A stretch of 64,000 nucleotides of DNA, from assembly GCF_009711415.1 (NCBI RefSeq), contig NZ_SMLZ01000106.1, forward strand, positions 85,671-149,670, given 5' to 3'. How positions within the stretch are numbered: the stretch's first letter is position 1; each line of letters begins with the position of its first letter. Under the pieces are notes generated by a model. It saw only the letters and a program-made list of their open reading frames with translations, was not told where the DNA came from and ran no database searches. Positions 39,179 to 48,316 of the stretch are shown here, in pieces. This stretch comes from Roseibium denhamense. GTDB taxonomy: Bacteria; Pseudomonadota; Alphaproteobacteria; Rhizobiales; Stappiaceae. The translations under genes were made by a program, and so were the position numbers.

Positions 39179-40486
39179 TCAGTAAAGATCAGCCCGAGTT
39201 GGCGGTAACCCGGATGGGCCTTTAGTCCGTTTTGAAGACACTGTCTGGAAAATATTAATCGAGCCGCGCTCAAAGCCTAGCGAGACACCGCACAAATACG
39301 CGAGCCATAGCCGGTACCGCTGCTCCCCAATTTCGGCGATTGCTGCTTCCTTGACCGCTGTCAGGTTCTCCGCCCACAGCCGCGTGGTCCGCGCATAGTG
39401 CTCGCGCCACGCCTCGACGTCATGAACTTCAAACCCGTGATGCTCAAGGTTCGTCAGTGTCCACCCGATGTGATCCACCTCACCCCCGGGGAAAATGTAC
39501 CGGACCAAGGCCTGGTATTCCGGCTTTTTCCGGCGGAACGCTTTAAGGTTTTTCCGCCCTCTGCGGGTAATGGCGTGATGCAGGTAAAGCCCGCGCGGAC
39601 GCAAAAGCTTGTGCACGCTTTGAAAGTAATTGTCATAGTTGTCCAGGCCGACAGCCTCGAACATGCCAATCGACGAGATTTTGTCGAAACGCCCTTTCGG
39701 TAAATCGCGATAGTCGATCAGCTCTACCGAAACCCGGTCTTGCAGGCCACGTTCGGCAATACGTTCGCGCGCCAGTTTTGCCTGCTCTTCTGCAAGGGTA
39801 ACGCCCAGCGCACTGACGCCATAATGCTCCGCCGCATGACAAATGAGCGCGCCCCAGCCACACCCGATATCCAGCATCCTCTCGCCCGGCTTCAAGCGAA
39901 GTTTCCGGCAAATCATATCGAGCTTGTCTTTCTGTGCCGTTGCAAGATCGTTCGACCAGTCCGTGAAATAGGCACAGGTGTAAACCAACTCCGGATCCAA
40001 AAAGAGCCGGTAGAAATCGTTTGAGACATCATAATGAAACGCGATATCGCTTTTCCGGCTTCCCGAGCTGCGATCGGCGGCCTTTCCGGCATCCAGACCC
40101 TCAATGCCATCAGCATTCCCGGAACTTCCAGGGCCCCTTAAGACCGGTATGAGATTTTTCAGCAACAGGGATTTGTTCAGCTTTTTCCGGATATCGCGGC
40201 TTTTCACTTTGGGGCGTTTTTCCGCAAAGTCGAAGATGCTGCCGCCGATAGGATCAATGTCGGATATCGAATAGAGATCGACCACTGTCTTGAGCGATGG
40301 CCGCCGGACAAGCCGAAGGAGTGCGTGTTCGGACAAGACGATCCTCAGGCCGTCTTTTGGCAGATCGGGCGGAACCGTCGCACCATCCCAGAGTTCGAAA
40401 CCGAACTGAAGATCCAGAATGTCATGAAAGTGCTGCAGAACAGCTTCAACCGCATTGCGGTACCGGTTCCGGGCGTCTTGCACCAT
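39179..40486 (-). CDS. Cyclopropane-fatty-acyl-phospholipid synthase family methyltransferase
   Basis: A 435-residue Cfa-type methyltransferase that should add a methylene or methyl group from S-adenosylmethionine to unsaturated acyl chains of membrane phospholipids. The SAM motif is MLDIGCGWGALICHAAEHYG near 205. IAFHYDVSNDFYRLFLD and TCAYFTDW precede it, and IGMFEAVG, RYIFPGGEVDH and LWLAYLCGVSLGFERGSI follow; all are Cfa landmarks. The start at 40486 has GGGGAAGAG upstream. The N-terminal third is variable as usual. It lies between the SatD operon and HPr, on the same strand, outside the conserved backbone. Confidence 0.9.
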   Translation of the reverse strand: MVQDARNRYRNAVEAVLQHFHDILDLQFGFELWDGATVPPDLPKDGLRIVLSEHALLRLVRRPSLKTVVDLYSISDIDPIGGSIFDFAEKRPKVKSRDIRKKLNKSLLLKNLIPVLRGPGSSGNADGIEGLDAGKAADRSSGSRKSDIAFHYDVSNDFYRLFLDPELVYTCAYFTDWSNDLATAQKDKLDMICRKLRLKPGERMLDIGCGWGALICHAAEHYGVSALGVTLAEEQAKLARERIAERGLQDRVSVELIDYRDLPKGRFDKISSIGMFEAVGLDNYDNYFQSVHKLLRPRGLYLHHAITRRGRKNLKAFRRKKPEYQALVRYIFPGGEVDHIGWTLTNLEHHGFEVHDVEAWREHYARTTRLWAENLTAVKEAAIAEIGEQRYRLWLAYLCGVSLGFERGSINIFQTVSSKRTKGPSGLPPTRADLY

Positions 40487-40570
40487 CTCTTCCCCACTCA
40501 CCCCAAATGCGCGGCAGTTCAAGTGGGATGCCCAAAGGCAACCGGCAGACGGAAACCTGCCGTGATCCGC

Positions 40571-40855
40571 TCAATCCGTCTCGCCAAATCCATTGTCGAC
40601 CAGCGCCGCGATTGCGGTCATGGCCGCCTCCGCTTGCGGGCCGCTAATGCAAACGCGTATGCAACATCCCGGACTGGCCGCGAGCATCATCAACCCCATG
40701 ATGGACGTTCCACCGACAGTCTGCCCGTCTTTTGAGACTTCAACGTCAGCTTCAAAGGTTTCAACCAGCTTGACCAGCTTTGCCGAGGCCCTTGCATGGA
40801 GGCCCCGCCGGTTGACTATGGTCAGATCTTTTTCAAGGACGGTCATGTCGGTCAT
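40571..40855 (-). CDS. ptsH: HPr family phosphocarrier protein
   Basis: A 94-residue HPr/NPr-type phosphocarrier. The active histidine is in VNRRGLHARASAKLVKL (His20) and the regulatory serine site is in GGTSIMGLMMLAASPG (Ser51), the target of HprK. It relays phosphate to the EIIA encoded just upstream. A second ATG three codons later (40846) is an alternative start. In this order of bacteria these proteins regulate carbon and nitrogen metabolism rather than transport sugar; no EI or permease is present here. Confidence 0.93.
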   Translation of the reverse strand: MTDMTVLEKDLTIVNRRGLHARASAKLVKLVETFEADVEVSKDGQTVGGTSIMGLMMLAASPGCCIRVCISGPQAEAAMTAIAALVDNGFGETD

Positions 40856-40877
40856 AAGATGGGCGGGTGTTTCTTGA

Positions 40878-41282
40878 TTATGTTTGTCCCGACAGCACCT
40901 GGCTGGCGACAGAAATGTACTTTTGGCCCGCCTGGCGGGCTTCATCGACAGCTTCGGCGAGACCCCGGTCTGAACGGACGCTTGCCAGCTTGATGAGCAT
41001 CGGAAGATTCACGCCGGCAACGACTTCAACAGATTTGCTGTCCATTACGGAGATCGCAAGATTGGATGGTGTTCCGCCGAACATGTCGGTCAGCAGCACA
41101 ACACCCTGACCACTGTTTGCGGCCTCAACCGCTGTCAGAATGTCCTGACGGCGTTGCTCCATGTCGTCATCCGGCCCTATGCAGATGGTTTCAACTTGCT
41201 CTTGCGGACCGACAACATGCTCGAGCGCTGCCTTGAATTCCTCAGCAAGGCGTCCGTGGGTGACGAGTACAAGTCCGATCAT
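40878..41282 (-). CDS. PTS EIIA component, mannose-family type
   Basis: A 134-residue EIIA-Man-type domain. The phosphorylated His9 lies in MIGLVLVTHG and the active-site region LLTDMFGGTPSNLA is near 63-76, with VVAGVNLPMLIKLA following. It accepts phosphate from HPr, whose gene starts 22 nt downstream. No cognate membrane EIIC/EIID is in the window, so a regulatory role, as for the orphan EIIA proteins of rhizobia, is the better reading. Confidence 0.93.
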   Translation of the reverse strand: MIGLVLVTHGRLAEEFKAALEHVVGPQEQVETICIGPDDDMEQRRQDILTAVEAANSGQGVVLLTDMFGGTPSNLAISVMDSKSVEVVAGVNLPMLIKLASVRSDRGLAEAVDEARQAGQKYISVASQVLSGQT

Positions 41283-41399
41283 ACGTATAAAGGCCTGAAA
41301 ATCATGTGCTGAAGCTCACTAGGGAGCAGGGCGTTTATCAGTCTGCAGCACTCTCGGCAACCGTTTCAACAGTTGCAAGCAAAAAACGCGTCCGCGTGT

Positions 41400-41867
41400 T
41401 TAAATGTAACTGGGACTGAACGGATAGAGCCTTCGGAGCCCCCAACGGATTAGCCGCGTACTGGCACTTTCCTGCCGCTCTGGGCAAACCAAATACGGTA
41501 GCTCGACGCCCTGAAGTGCGACCTGCGCGAGAGGGCGGTCCGGCAAACGCTCGATCTGATGCAATGGCTTCAGATCAATCACGAGGTGAACCCGTGCCGC
41601 ACCAAAGCATGACACCCCTGTAATGCCAAAGCCCCGGACCTCAAGTTTTCCTTCAATTTCCTTTGGCGCCATCGCAAGGAGCCGCCCGGCAACCGGCATC
41701 AAGTCAACGCGGTCATCTGTCACAAACCCTGCCAGGTGACCAAGCCGGCTGGCCGACACCAGCAGCCTGTCCGAAAGGGCCGATTTGCCTGATCCCGATC
41801 GACCGCGGATCAATAAACCAGCGGTGCCCACAACAACACAATTGGCATGAATGTTGTCGCCAGTCAT
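41400..41867 (-). CDS. hprK: HPr kinase/phosphorylase, short alphaproteobacterial form
   Basis: A 155-residue HprK consisting essentially of the catalytic domain, as usual in Alphaproteobacteria; the N-terminal domain of Firmicute enzymes is missing. The P-loop is IRGRSGSGKSALSDRL near 20-35, with FVTDDRVDL near 48 and KLEVRGFGI near 75 as the signature. It would phosphorylate HPr on Ser. Its start overlaps the chvG stop by 4 nt (ATGA), tying the sensor system to the PTS genes. Confidence 0.93.
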   Translation of the reverse strand: MTGDNIHANCVVVGTAGLLIRGRSGSGKSALSDRLLVSASRLGHLAGFVTDDRVDLMPVAGRLLAMAPKEIEGKLEVRGFGITGVSCFGAARVHLVIDLKPLHQIERLPDRPLAQVALQGVELPYLVCPERQESASTRLIRWGLRRLYPFSPSYI

Positions 41868-43681
41868 TTTCCAGATCCAGCAAGGAGCTGGATGATGAAC
41901 CGCGCACCGGCGACGGTCTGACCGCCCTTGCCGTCAGGCTCCATGCGGTTGGTTGCATTCAGTGAGCCGCCATGGGCCTCGATAATCTGCCGGGATATGG
42001 AAAGCCCCAAACCCGAGTTGTTTCCGAAACCTTCATTGTCCGGGCGGTCCGTGTAAAACCGCTCGAAGATCCGCTCCGTGTTTTCGGCGCGGATACCCGG
42101 TCCTTCATCGTCAACGAGGATCTTGATCCATCGCCCTTCCCGGCTCAGGTCAACGCGCACGGTCCCCTTGGGCGGCGAGAAGGAGCGTGCATTGTCTAGC
42201 AAGTTGCTAACCACTTGGCCTAAGCGGATGTCGTGGCCTTGCATCTGGTAGGGCTTGTGGCCGGGTGCGTCCGCCACCGACAACTTCACACTTGGATCTT
42301 CCGCGCCGCTCCGCTGATTGACGGCATCCGCCATATTGCGCAGCAACTCAGCAATATCGATGGTCTCGGATTGGATCCGCGCAAGTTCCGCATCCAGGCG
42401 GGACGCATCAGAAATATCGCTGATCAAGCGGTCCAACCGGCGCACATCGTGCTGGATCACCTCCATCAAACGGTCTTTCGATTCCTTGGATTTGGCGAGC
42501 GGCAATGTTTCAACGGCGCTGCGGAGCGATGTGAGCGGATTCTTCAGTTCATGGGCAACGTCAGCTGCAAACTGCTCAATGGCGTCAATCTTATCGTAGA
42601 GCGAATAGGTCATCTCGCGGAACGCTCTGGCCAGATGGCCGATTTCATCCTGGCGATCAGAGAAGTCCGGTATTTCTTCGCGGGAATTCGAACCGTGCCG
42701 GACCCGGTCGGCAGCCGCAGCCAGCCGCCGTACCGGCCCAGCGATTGTTCCCGCCAGCAGGATCGACAGCAAAATGGTGACAGTGGCTGCGACCAGAAAA
42801 ACGCGGATGATCGCGATCCGCTCCGCGCGCACGATGGCGTCGATATCGCCGCCTTGCGTTGACAGCAAAAGCGATCCGAGCACCGCCCGGAACCGCTGGA
42901 TCGGCACGGCCACGGAGACGATCAACTCGCCGCGCTGGGAAACACGGGTCACACTCGCGGGTGAGCCCGCCAAGGCAGCTTCGACCTCCGGATAAGCACG
43001 GCCGTCACCTCCGCCGACTTCCTGGTAGATCGGCAAATCACCCTGGCTCAGCCAGCGCTTAGTCCATTGCCAGACTGAATCCAGAACACCTTGTTCCTCC
43101 GACGTTGGTGGAGGAAGGTCGAACCGCAGAATTTGCGCACTGGAATAAAGATGGCGGGAATCCAATATCAGGATCCCCTCGGGATCATAGATCCGGGCGC
43201 GGGTTTTCGTTGGAGAAATCAGCCGCCTCAGGACCGGGCCAACCCGTTCCGGATTAATCGGAAAATCGAGGCTGTCGAGATCATCATTGGTAGGCGTGAT
43301 GCTTTCCCCCGCCTGAAGCTGAAGAAGCCGCTCGGGATCAACCGTGATAGTCCCCGTATCGACCGTAGCCGAAGCGGCAATCGCACCGGCTATGATCTCC
43401 CCTTGCGTCAAGAGGCTTTGCACCCTGGCATCAATAAGACCAGCCCGGAACTGGTTGAGATACAAAATGCCGATGACCAGCGCCAGAAGACCGACAAGGT
43501 TGATTGCGATGATGCGCCGGGTCAGTGAAGAAAGAACATAAGTCCCGAATATCCGGCCGAGCTGGTTGAGCAGGCGGCGGCGCAGACGGCGGTTTCCCAG
43601 GCGGCGCAAACGCGAGCGTTCGGACCCGCTATGCGGATCCGGTACCGACCCGGTGTCCATGCGCTCGCTGTCAACTGCCAT
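41864..43681 (-). CDS. chvG: Sensor histidine kinase ChvG
   Basis: A 605-residue sensor of the ChvG/ExoS/BvrS family, which responds to acid and envelope stress and phosphorylates ChvI. A basic N-terminus precedes TM1 at about 56-77, the periplasmic stimulus domain spans about 80-288 and TM2 about 290-314. HAMP follows, then the H-box FAADVAHELKNPLTSLRS with His377. The ATPase has DNARSFSPP and VDDEGPGI and GNNSGLGLSISRQI. It follows chvI by 23 nt and overlaps hprK. Confidence 0.95.
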   Translation of the reverse strand: MAVDSERMDTGSVPDPHSGSERSRLRRLGNRRLRRRLLNQLGRIFGTYVLSSLTRRIIAINLVGLLALVIGILYLNQFRAGLIDARVQSLLTQGEIIAGAIAASATVDTGTITVDPERLLQLQAGESITPTNDDLDSLDFPINPERVGPVLRRLISPTKTRARIYDPEGILILDSRHLYSSAQILRFDLPPPTSEEQGVLDSVWQWTKRWLSQGDLPIYQEVGGGDGRAYPEVEAALAGSPASVTRVSQRGELIVSVAVPIQRFRAVLGSLLLSTQGGDIDAIVRAERIAIIRVFLVAATVTILLSILLAGTIAGPVRRLAAAADRVRHGSNSREEIPDFSDRQDEIGHLARAFREMTYSLYDKIDAIEQFAADVAHELKNPLTSLRSAVETLPLAKSKESKDRLMEVIQHDVRRLDRLISDISDASRLDAELARIQSETIDIAELLRNMADAVNQRSGAEDPSVKLSVADAPGHKPYQMQGHDIRLGQVVSNLLDNARSFSPPKGTVRVDLSREGRWIKILVDDEGPGIRAENTERIFERFYTDRPDNEGFGNNSGLGLSISRQIIEAHGGSLNATNRMEPDGKGGQTVAGARFIIQLLAGSGK

Positions 43682-43704
43682 TCAGGCCGCTTTCCGGTTC
43701 AACC

Positions 43705-44403
43705 CTATGCTTCGCGGAAACGATAGCCCACGCCGTAGAGGGTTTCGATCATATCAAAGTCATCATCAACAACCTTGAACTTCTTGCGAAGCCGTTTGAT
43801 GTGACTGTCAATTGTCCGGTCGTCGACATAGACCTGATCGTCATAGGCCGCATCCATAAGGGCGTTCCGGCTCTTCACCACACCAGGGCGCTGTGCAAGC
43901 GCCGACAGGATGAGGAATTCGGTGACCGTCAGTGTTACCGGCTTGTTGTTCCAGGTGCAGGTATGGCGTTCCTGATCCATTACCAGCTGACCACGCTCCA
44001 GCAGCTTGTCAGCATCATCGCGTGCAGTGGTCGCATCTTTCGGCTGCGCGCGCCGCAGCACTGCCCGAACCCGCTCAACAAGCAGGCGCTGGGAAAACGG
44101 TTTCCGGATAAAATCGTCTGCGCCCATCTTCAAGCCGAACAGCTCGTCGATCTCGTCGTCTTTTGAAGTCAGGAAGATGACCGGCATGTCCGAGTTCTGA
44201 CGCAAGCGCCTCAAGAGTTCCATTCCGTCCATGCGCGGCATCTTGATATCGAAAATAGCCAGCTCCGGCGGATCACTCTGCAGGCCATCCAGTGCCGATG
44301 TCCCGTCGGTATAGGTCTGAACCCGGTAACCTTCGGCTTCCAATGCAATAGAAACAGACGTCAGGATATTACGGTCGTCATCGACCAGAGCGATCGTCGG
44401 CAT
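43705..44403 (-). CDS. chvI: Response regulator ChvI
   Basis: A 232-residue OmpR-type regulator. The receiver has Asp8-10 (ALVDDDRN), phosphorylatable Asp52 in [11 protein letters not shown], and the conserved LTSKDDE segment with Lys. The winged-helix DNA-binding domain lies at about 130-230 ([40 protein letters not shown]). ATG at 44403 matches family members; nine residues upstream are unlikely to be translated. It pairs with ChvG and is divergent from pckA. Confidence 0.96.
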   Translation of the reverse strand: MPTIALVDDDRNILTSVSIALEAEGYRVQTYTDGTSALDGLQSDPPELAIFDIKMPRMDGMELLRRLRQNSDMPVIFLTSKDDEIDELFGLKMGADDFIRKPFSQRLLVERVRAVLRRAQPKDATTARDDADKLLERGQLVMDQERHTCTWNNKPVTLTVTEFLILSALAQRPGVVKSRNALMDAAYDDQVYVDDRTIDSHIKRLRKKFKVVDDDFDMIETLYGVGYRFREA

Positions 44404-44900
44404 ACTTGTTTTCCATCTTCGGCAACGCACCGATGGCGCGCTCGATCTTTAAAGTAACACACTGCCTTTGGCATTCTAAATGCGCATAAATTAAGGCAAA
44501 CCAAGGCTTAACACGTCCAAATCACGGGCGATTAGGTTCGACTGCATCCTGCTTGGGACTTGCCGCGTTCGATTTCAAGACCCGATTGACACAAGTGCAA
44601 ACGCCTTCAGCCGATAAGGCGGGTGAACTGCGTGTCAGGCGCGAAATCCATTCATAAATCTTCGAAAGATCCACCAAACCGAAGCATTCGAAACTTTCGT
44701 TTTTTAGTTTGACAGGAAAATTAATCATTCCATTTTTAATTGGCAAATTTAATCGATTAAACAACATCATAACCCATTTTGCCGACTTGCTGCCCTTAGG
44801 GCCTTCCACTACGTTCTCCGGACTTCGCCCCGGATTTATACTTTGTTAACGTTTCACGTCCGGCGGCGATGTATGCCCACATCACGAGGACAGCGGGACA
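44404..44900. other. Divergent chvI-pckA intergenic region
   Basis: A 497-nt region, AT-rich in its middle (about 44690-44780). A minus-strand frame of 95 codons (44809-44522) has no recognisable domain and lies in this AT-rich DNA; I regard it as a chance frame. The region should hold the promoters of chvI and pckA. No tRNA or clear terminator is seen. Confidence 0.5.
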
Positions 44901-46505
44901 ATGCTAGAAATTGGTGTCAGGAATATCGGTTGTGAACCTTTTGGCTTCACGGACCTGAGTTCGGTGTATTGGAATCAGACCGAGCCTGCACTTTATGAGT
45001 ATTCGCTGTCCCGCAAAGAAGCCCGTTTGGCGGCTGGCGGTGCCTTGGTTGCCGAAACAGGCATTCACACAGGCCGCTCTCCTAAGGACAAGTTCGTTGT
45101 CCGGGACGCTGAGACGGAAAGCACCGTTTGGTGGGACAACAATGCGCCAATGGACAAGGAGAAGTTCGACCTTCTTCTTGAGGATTTCCTGAACCATGCA
45201 AAGGGCATGGATCTCTTCGCGCAGGACCTATTCGGCGGCGCGGATCCCGCGCACCGGTTGCCCGTTCGGGTGTATACCGAGTTTGCTTGGCATTCCCTGT
45301 TCATTCGTAATCTCCTTTTGCGTCCGAGTGCGGAAGAGATTGCCGGTTTTGATCCGGAAATGACAATCATCGATCTGCCCAGCTTTCAGGCCGATCCGCA
45401 GCGCCACGGTTGCCGCAGCGAGACAGTCATTGCTGTCGATTTAACCCGCAAAATCGTCTTGATCGGCGGCACATCCTATGCCGGCGAGATGAAGAAGTCC
45501 GTATTCACCATGCTCAATCATCTCCTGCCAGCAAAAGGCATCATGTCGATGCATTGCTCGGCAAATGTGGGTGATGCCGGCGACACTGCCGTTTTCTTCG
45601 GGCTTTCGGGAACCGGCAAAACCACTCTTTCCGCAGATCCATCGCGAACCCTGATCGGAGATGACGAGCACGGCTGGAGCGAAAACGGCGTGTTCAATTT
45701 CGAAGGCGGCTGCTACGCGAAAACCATCAAATTGTCGGAAGAGGCAGAGCCGGAAATCTATTCAACCACACAGCGCTTTGGCACCGTTCTGGAGAACGTG
45801 GTGCTGGATGAACAGCGCGTGCCCGACTTCAATGATGGGTCCAAAACCGAAAACACACGCGCGGCCTATCCGATCCACTTCATCTCCAATGCAAGTGCGA
45901 CCGGTCAGGCTCCTGTCCCGAGGACTATCATCATGCTGACGGCAGATGCGTTCGGTGTGATGCCGCCCTTGGCGCGTCTGACACCGGCGCAGGCCATGTA
46001 TCACTTCCTGTCAGGTTACACGGCGAAAGTTGCTGGCACCGAAAAAGGCGTGACCGAACCGCAAGCAACGTTTTCAACCTGCTTCGGGGCTCCGTTTTTG
46101 CCGCGGCACCCATCGGAATACGGTAATCTCCTGAAAGAGCTTATCGCCAAGCATGATGTTGATTGCTGGCTGGTCAATACCGGTTGGACCGGCGGCGCAT
46201 ATGGCACGGGCAACCGTATGCCGATCAAGGCAACCCGCGCCCTTCTGCAGGCCGCGTTGTCCGGAAAGCTCAAAGATGCCGAGTTCCGCACAGATGCCAA
46301 TTTCGGTTTCGAGGTTCCTGTCACGGTGGAAGGCGTCGACACAGCAATTCTGACACCTCGGGAAACTTGGGCTGACAAAGCGGCATACGATGAGCAGGCT
46401 GCAAAGCTTGTCCAGATGTTTGTCGGCAACTTCGAAACGTTCGAGGCGCATGTCGACGGGTCGGTTCTCAGTGCTGCACCGTCCATGCGCCTTGCGGCCG
46501 AGTAA
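44901..46505 (+). CDS. pckA: Phosphoenolpyruvate carboxykinase (ATP)
   Basis: A 534-residue ATP-dependent PEPCK that converts oxaloacetate to PEP, the entry to gluconeogenesis. It shows [15 protein letters not shown] near 57-71 and [18 protein letters not shown]. The kinase P-loop follows as [16 protein letters not shown] near 237, then the metal site [22 protein letters not shown] and the RYPI-type region AYPIHFI. The chvI-pckA neighbourhood is conserved in Rhizobiales. GAGGA precedes the ATG, and a strong terminator follows. Confidence 0.97.
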   Translation: MLEIGVRNIGCEPFGFTDLSSVYWNQTEPALYEYSLSRKEARLAAGGALVAETGIHTGRSPKDKFVVRDAETESTVWWDNNAPMDKEKFDLLLEDFLNHAKGMDLFAQDLFGGADPAHRLPVRVYTEFAWHSLFIRNLLLRPSAEEIAGFDPEMTIIDLPSFQADPQRHGCRSETVIAVDLTRKIVLIGGTSYAGEMKKSVFTMLNHLLPAKGIMSMHCSANVGDAGDTAVFFGLSGTGKTTLSADPSRTLIGDDEHGWSENGVFNFEGGCYAKTIKLSEEAEPEIYSTTQRFGTVLENVVLDEQRVPDFNDGSKTENTRAAYPIHFISNASATGQAPVPRTIIMLTADAFGVMPPLARLTPAQAMYHFLSGYTAKVAGTEKGVTEPQATFSTCFGAPFLPRHPSEYGNLLKELIAKHDVDCWLVNTGWTGGAYGTGNRMPIKATRALLQAALSGKLKDAEFRTDANFGFEVPVTVEGVDTAILTPRETWADKAAYDEQAAKLVQMFVGNFETFEAHVDGSVLSAAPSMRLAAE

Positions 46506-46539
46506 CACGTCAGCTCATAGAGCCAATTACGCCTTGCAC

Positions 46540-46570
46540 CGGCGCCGGTTTCAAACCGGCGCCGTTTTTT
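46540..46570 (+). terminator. Intrinsic terminator of pckA
   Basis: GGCGCCGGT / ACCGGCGCC stem around TTCAA, followed by TTTTTT, 35 nt after the pckA stop. Confidence 0.93.
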
Positions 46571-46643
46571 CATGCGCCCTGGTCCTTTAATCACGCCAGA
46601 AACCCGATATATCTATCCGGTAACCGCTGAGGGAGACTTGAGG

Positions 46644-46979
46644 ATGCGCAGCACTGCACGCCATACCCCCACCGACATTTTGAAAACTGCGGAAGTTTGG
46701 TTGAAGGCCGGCAAATCCGTTGCCTTGGCGACTGTGATTGAGACTTGGGGCTCCGCTCCGCGCCCAGCCGGGTCTCATCTTGTCATCGACAGTGATGGCA
46801 ATTTTGAAGGGTCGGTTTCTGGCGGCTGTGTCGAAGGTGCTGTGGTAACCGAGGCCCTTGAGGTCATCGAGACACAGAAAGCCACCACCCTGGAATTCGG
46901 CGTTGCAGACGAAACAGCCTGGCAGGTTGGTCTTTCCTGCGGTGGGCGCATTAAAGTTTACGTGGAACCGGTCGTTTAA
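46644..46979 (+). CDS. XdhC/CoxI family protein, N-terminal domain only
   Basis: A 111-residue protein equal to the XdhC_CoxI N-terminal domain: VALATVIETWGSAPRPAGSHLVI near 25-47, SVSGGCVEGAVVTEALEVI near 55 and GLSCGGRIKVYVEPV at the end, with the conserved Cys of GGC and SCGG. In the family such proteins help insert sulfurated molybdenum cofactor into xanthine dehydrogenase or CO dehydrogenase-type enzymes. The NAD-binding second domain is a separate gene downstream. ATG at 46644 has GGGAG about 8 nt upstream. No target enzyme is in the window. Confidence 0.86.
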   Translation: MRSTARHTPTDILKTAEVWLKAGKSVALATVIETWGSAPRPAGSHLVIDSDGNFEGSVSGGCVEGAVVTEALEVIETQKATTLEFGVADETAWQVGLSCGGRIKVYVEPVV

Positions 46980-46992
46980 GGCGTCAAACACC

Positions 46993-47619
46993 ATGACTTA
47001 CGAAAGTCTCTTGGCTTTTCTTGCTGCAACGGCGCTTTTTGCCTACATGCCGGGCCCGGCATTGCTCTACACAGCTGCACAAACGTTATCCCGTGGCCGG
47101 AAAGCGGGTTTTATGGCAGCTTTGGGAATCCATTTGGGCTGCTATGTGCATGTTCTGGCGGCCGCTTTCGGCCTCTCCGCCCTGTTTACCGTTGTGCCGT
47201 CGCTCTACTTCGCGCTCAAGCTGATCGGTGGGGCCTATCTCATCTTTTTGGGTGTACAAATGATCCGCACTAAGGTCAGCGGCGGCACATGCCCCGACCT
47301 TCCTCACAAAAGCCCAAGGCGGTCCTTTGTCGACAGCGTTCTGGTGGAGGTTCTCAACCCAAAGGTTGCCGTCTTCTTCATCGCCTTCCTGCCGCAATTC
47401 GTCAGCCCGGAGGCTGGCTTGCCGATCTGGATGCAGTTCCTGCTGCTGGGAACGATCGTAAATCTGGCATTCACCTCAGCCGACCTGATCACCGTAATGT
47501 TCGCATCCGAAGTCAGGGACAGGTTAGCCCGTTCCTCCAAAGCGCAAGACGTCACCCGATGGATTGGCGGCAGCCTGATGGTCGGCCTCGGCGTTAAACT
47601 GGCAACGGACCGGACCTGA
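46993..47619 (+). CDS. LysE/RhtB family amino-acid exporter
   Basis: A 208-residue inner-membrane exporter with about six helices. Family landmarks are FAYMPGPALLYTAAQTLSRGRKAGFMAALG near 16-45 and LVEVLNPKVAVFFIAFLPQFV near 115. It exports amino acids or similar small metabolites; the substrate is unknown. It starts 13 nt after the first XdhC part and ends 4 nt before the second, so it lies inside a molybdoenzyme-maturation operon. Confidence 0.9.
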   Translation: MTYESLLAFLAATALFAYMPGPALLYTAAQTLSRGRKAGFMAALGIHLGCYVHVLAAAFGLSALFTVVPSLYFALKLIGGAYLIFLGVQMIRTKVSGGTCPDLPHKSPRRSFVDSVLVEVLNPKVAVFFIAFLPQFVSPEAGLPIWMQFLLLGTIVNLAFTSADLITVMFASEVRDRLARSSKAQDVTRWIGGSLMVGLGVKLATDRT

Positions 47620-47623
47620 TAAG

Positions 47624-48316
47624 ATGGAACTAAGCCTTCTTGCACGCTTGAACGACCTGACGGAGAGACGTCGCGCGGCCATCGTCGTGACCAATCTGTC
47701 GGACAACACACAGCACCTTATTGAACGGACGGCAGATTTTTCAAGCCACCCCCTCGCGCAGGAGTTTGAACAGAGATTCTTGTCCGGCAAGTCAGGCACT
47801 GTGGAAACGGAAAAGGGACCGGTCTTCCTGACCGTTTCCGTTCCTCCGCCGCGGCTGGTCATTATTGGTGCCGTTCACATCAGCCAGGCCCTTGTGCCAA
47901 TGGCCGAGATTGCCGGATTGTCCGTGACGGTCATTGATCCGCGGACAGCATTTGCAACGGAAGACCGGTTTGCCGGAAGCGTGCTCAAAGCCGATTGGCC
48001 CGAAGAGGCGTTGAAGGACACCCCTCTCGATGCCTTTACGGCGGTCGCAGCGGTGACGCACGATCCCAAGATTGACGATTATCCGCTTCTGGCCGCGCTT
48101 GAAGCAAACTGTTTTTATGTTGGCGCGCTCGGAAGCCGCAAGACCCACGCAAAACGCTTGGAAAGGCTACAGAAGGCTGGAGCCGACCCTACGCGGTTTT
48201 CGCGCCTCGATGCCCCGATAGGTCTCGATATCGGAGCGGCTTCGCCTGAAGAAATTGCTGTTGCGGTCTTGGGCTCGGTGATCAAGGCGATGCGCAAACC
48301 GGAGGCGGATGCATGA
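47624..48316 (+). CDS. XdhC/CoxI family protein, Rossmann domain
   Basis: A 230-residue protein whose second half is the XdhC C-terminal Rossmann domain: PRLVIIGAVHISQALVPMAE near 85-104 replaces the usual GxGHVxxAL, then VTVIDPR, VAAVTHDPKIDDYPLLAAL and FYVGALGSRKTHAKRLERL. The C-terminal RLDAPIGLDIGAASPEEIAVAV motif is intact. It acts in molybdenum cofactor sulfuration or insertion by family knowledge. Its stop overlaps the next gene start by 4 nt. Confidence 0.87.
   Translation: MELSLLARLNDLTERRRAAIVVTNLSDNTQHLIERTADFSSHPLAQEFEQRFLSGKSGTVETEKGPVFLTVSVPPPRLVIIGAVHISQALVPMAEIAGLSVTVIDPRTAFATEDRFAGSVLKADWPEEALKDTPLDAFTAVAAVTHDPKIDDYPLLAALEANCFYVGALGSRKTHAKRLERLQKAGADPTRFSRLDAPIGLDIGAASPEEIAVAVLGSVIKAMRKPEADA

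Noticed and set aside
44522..44809. 95-codon frame between chvI and pckA (minus strand)
   Set aside because: No recognisable domain; it lies in AT-rich promoter DNA, and no good ribosome-binding site was noted. Likely chance.
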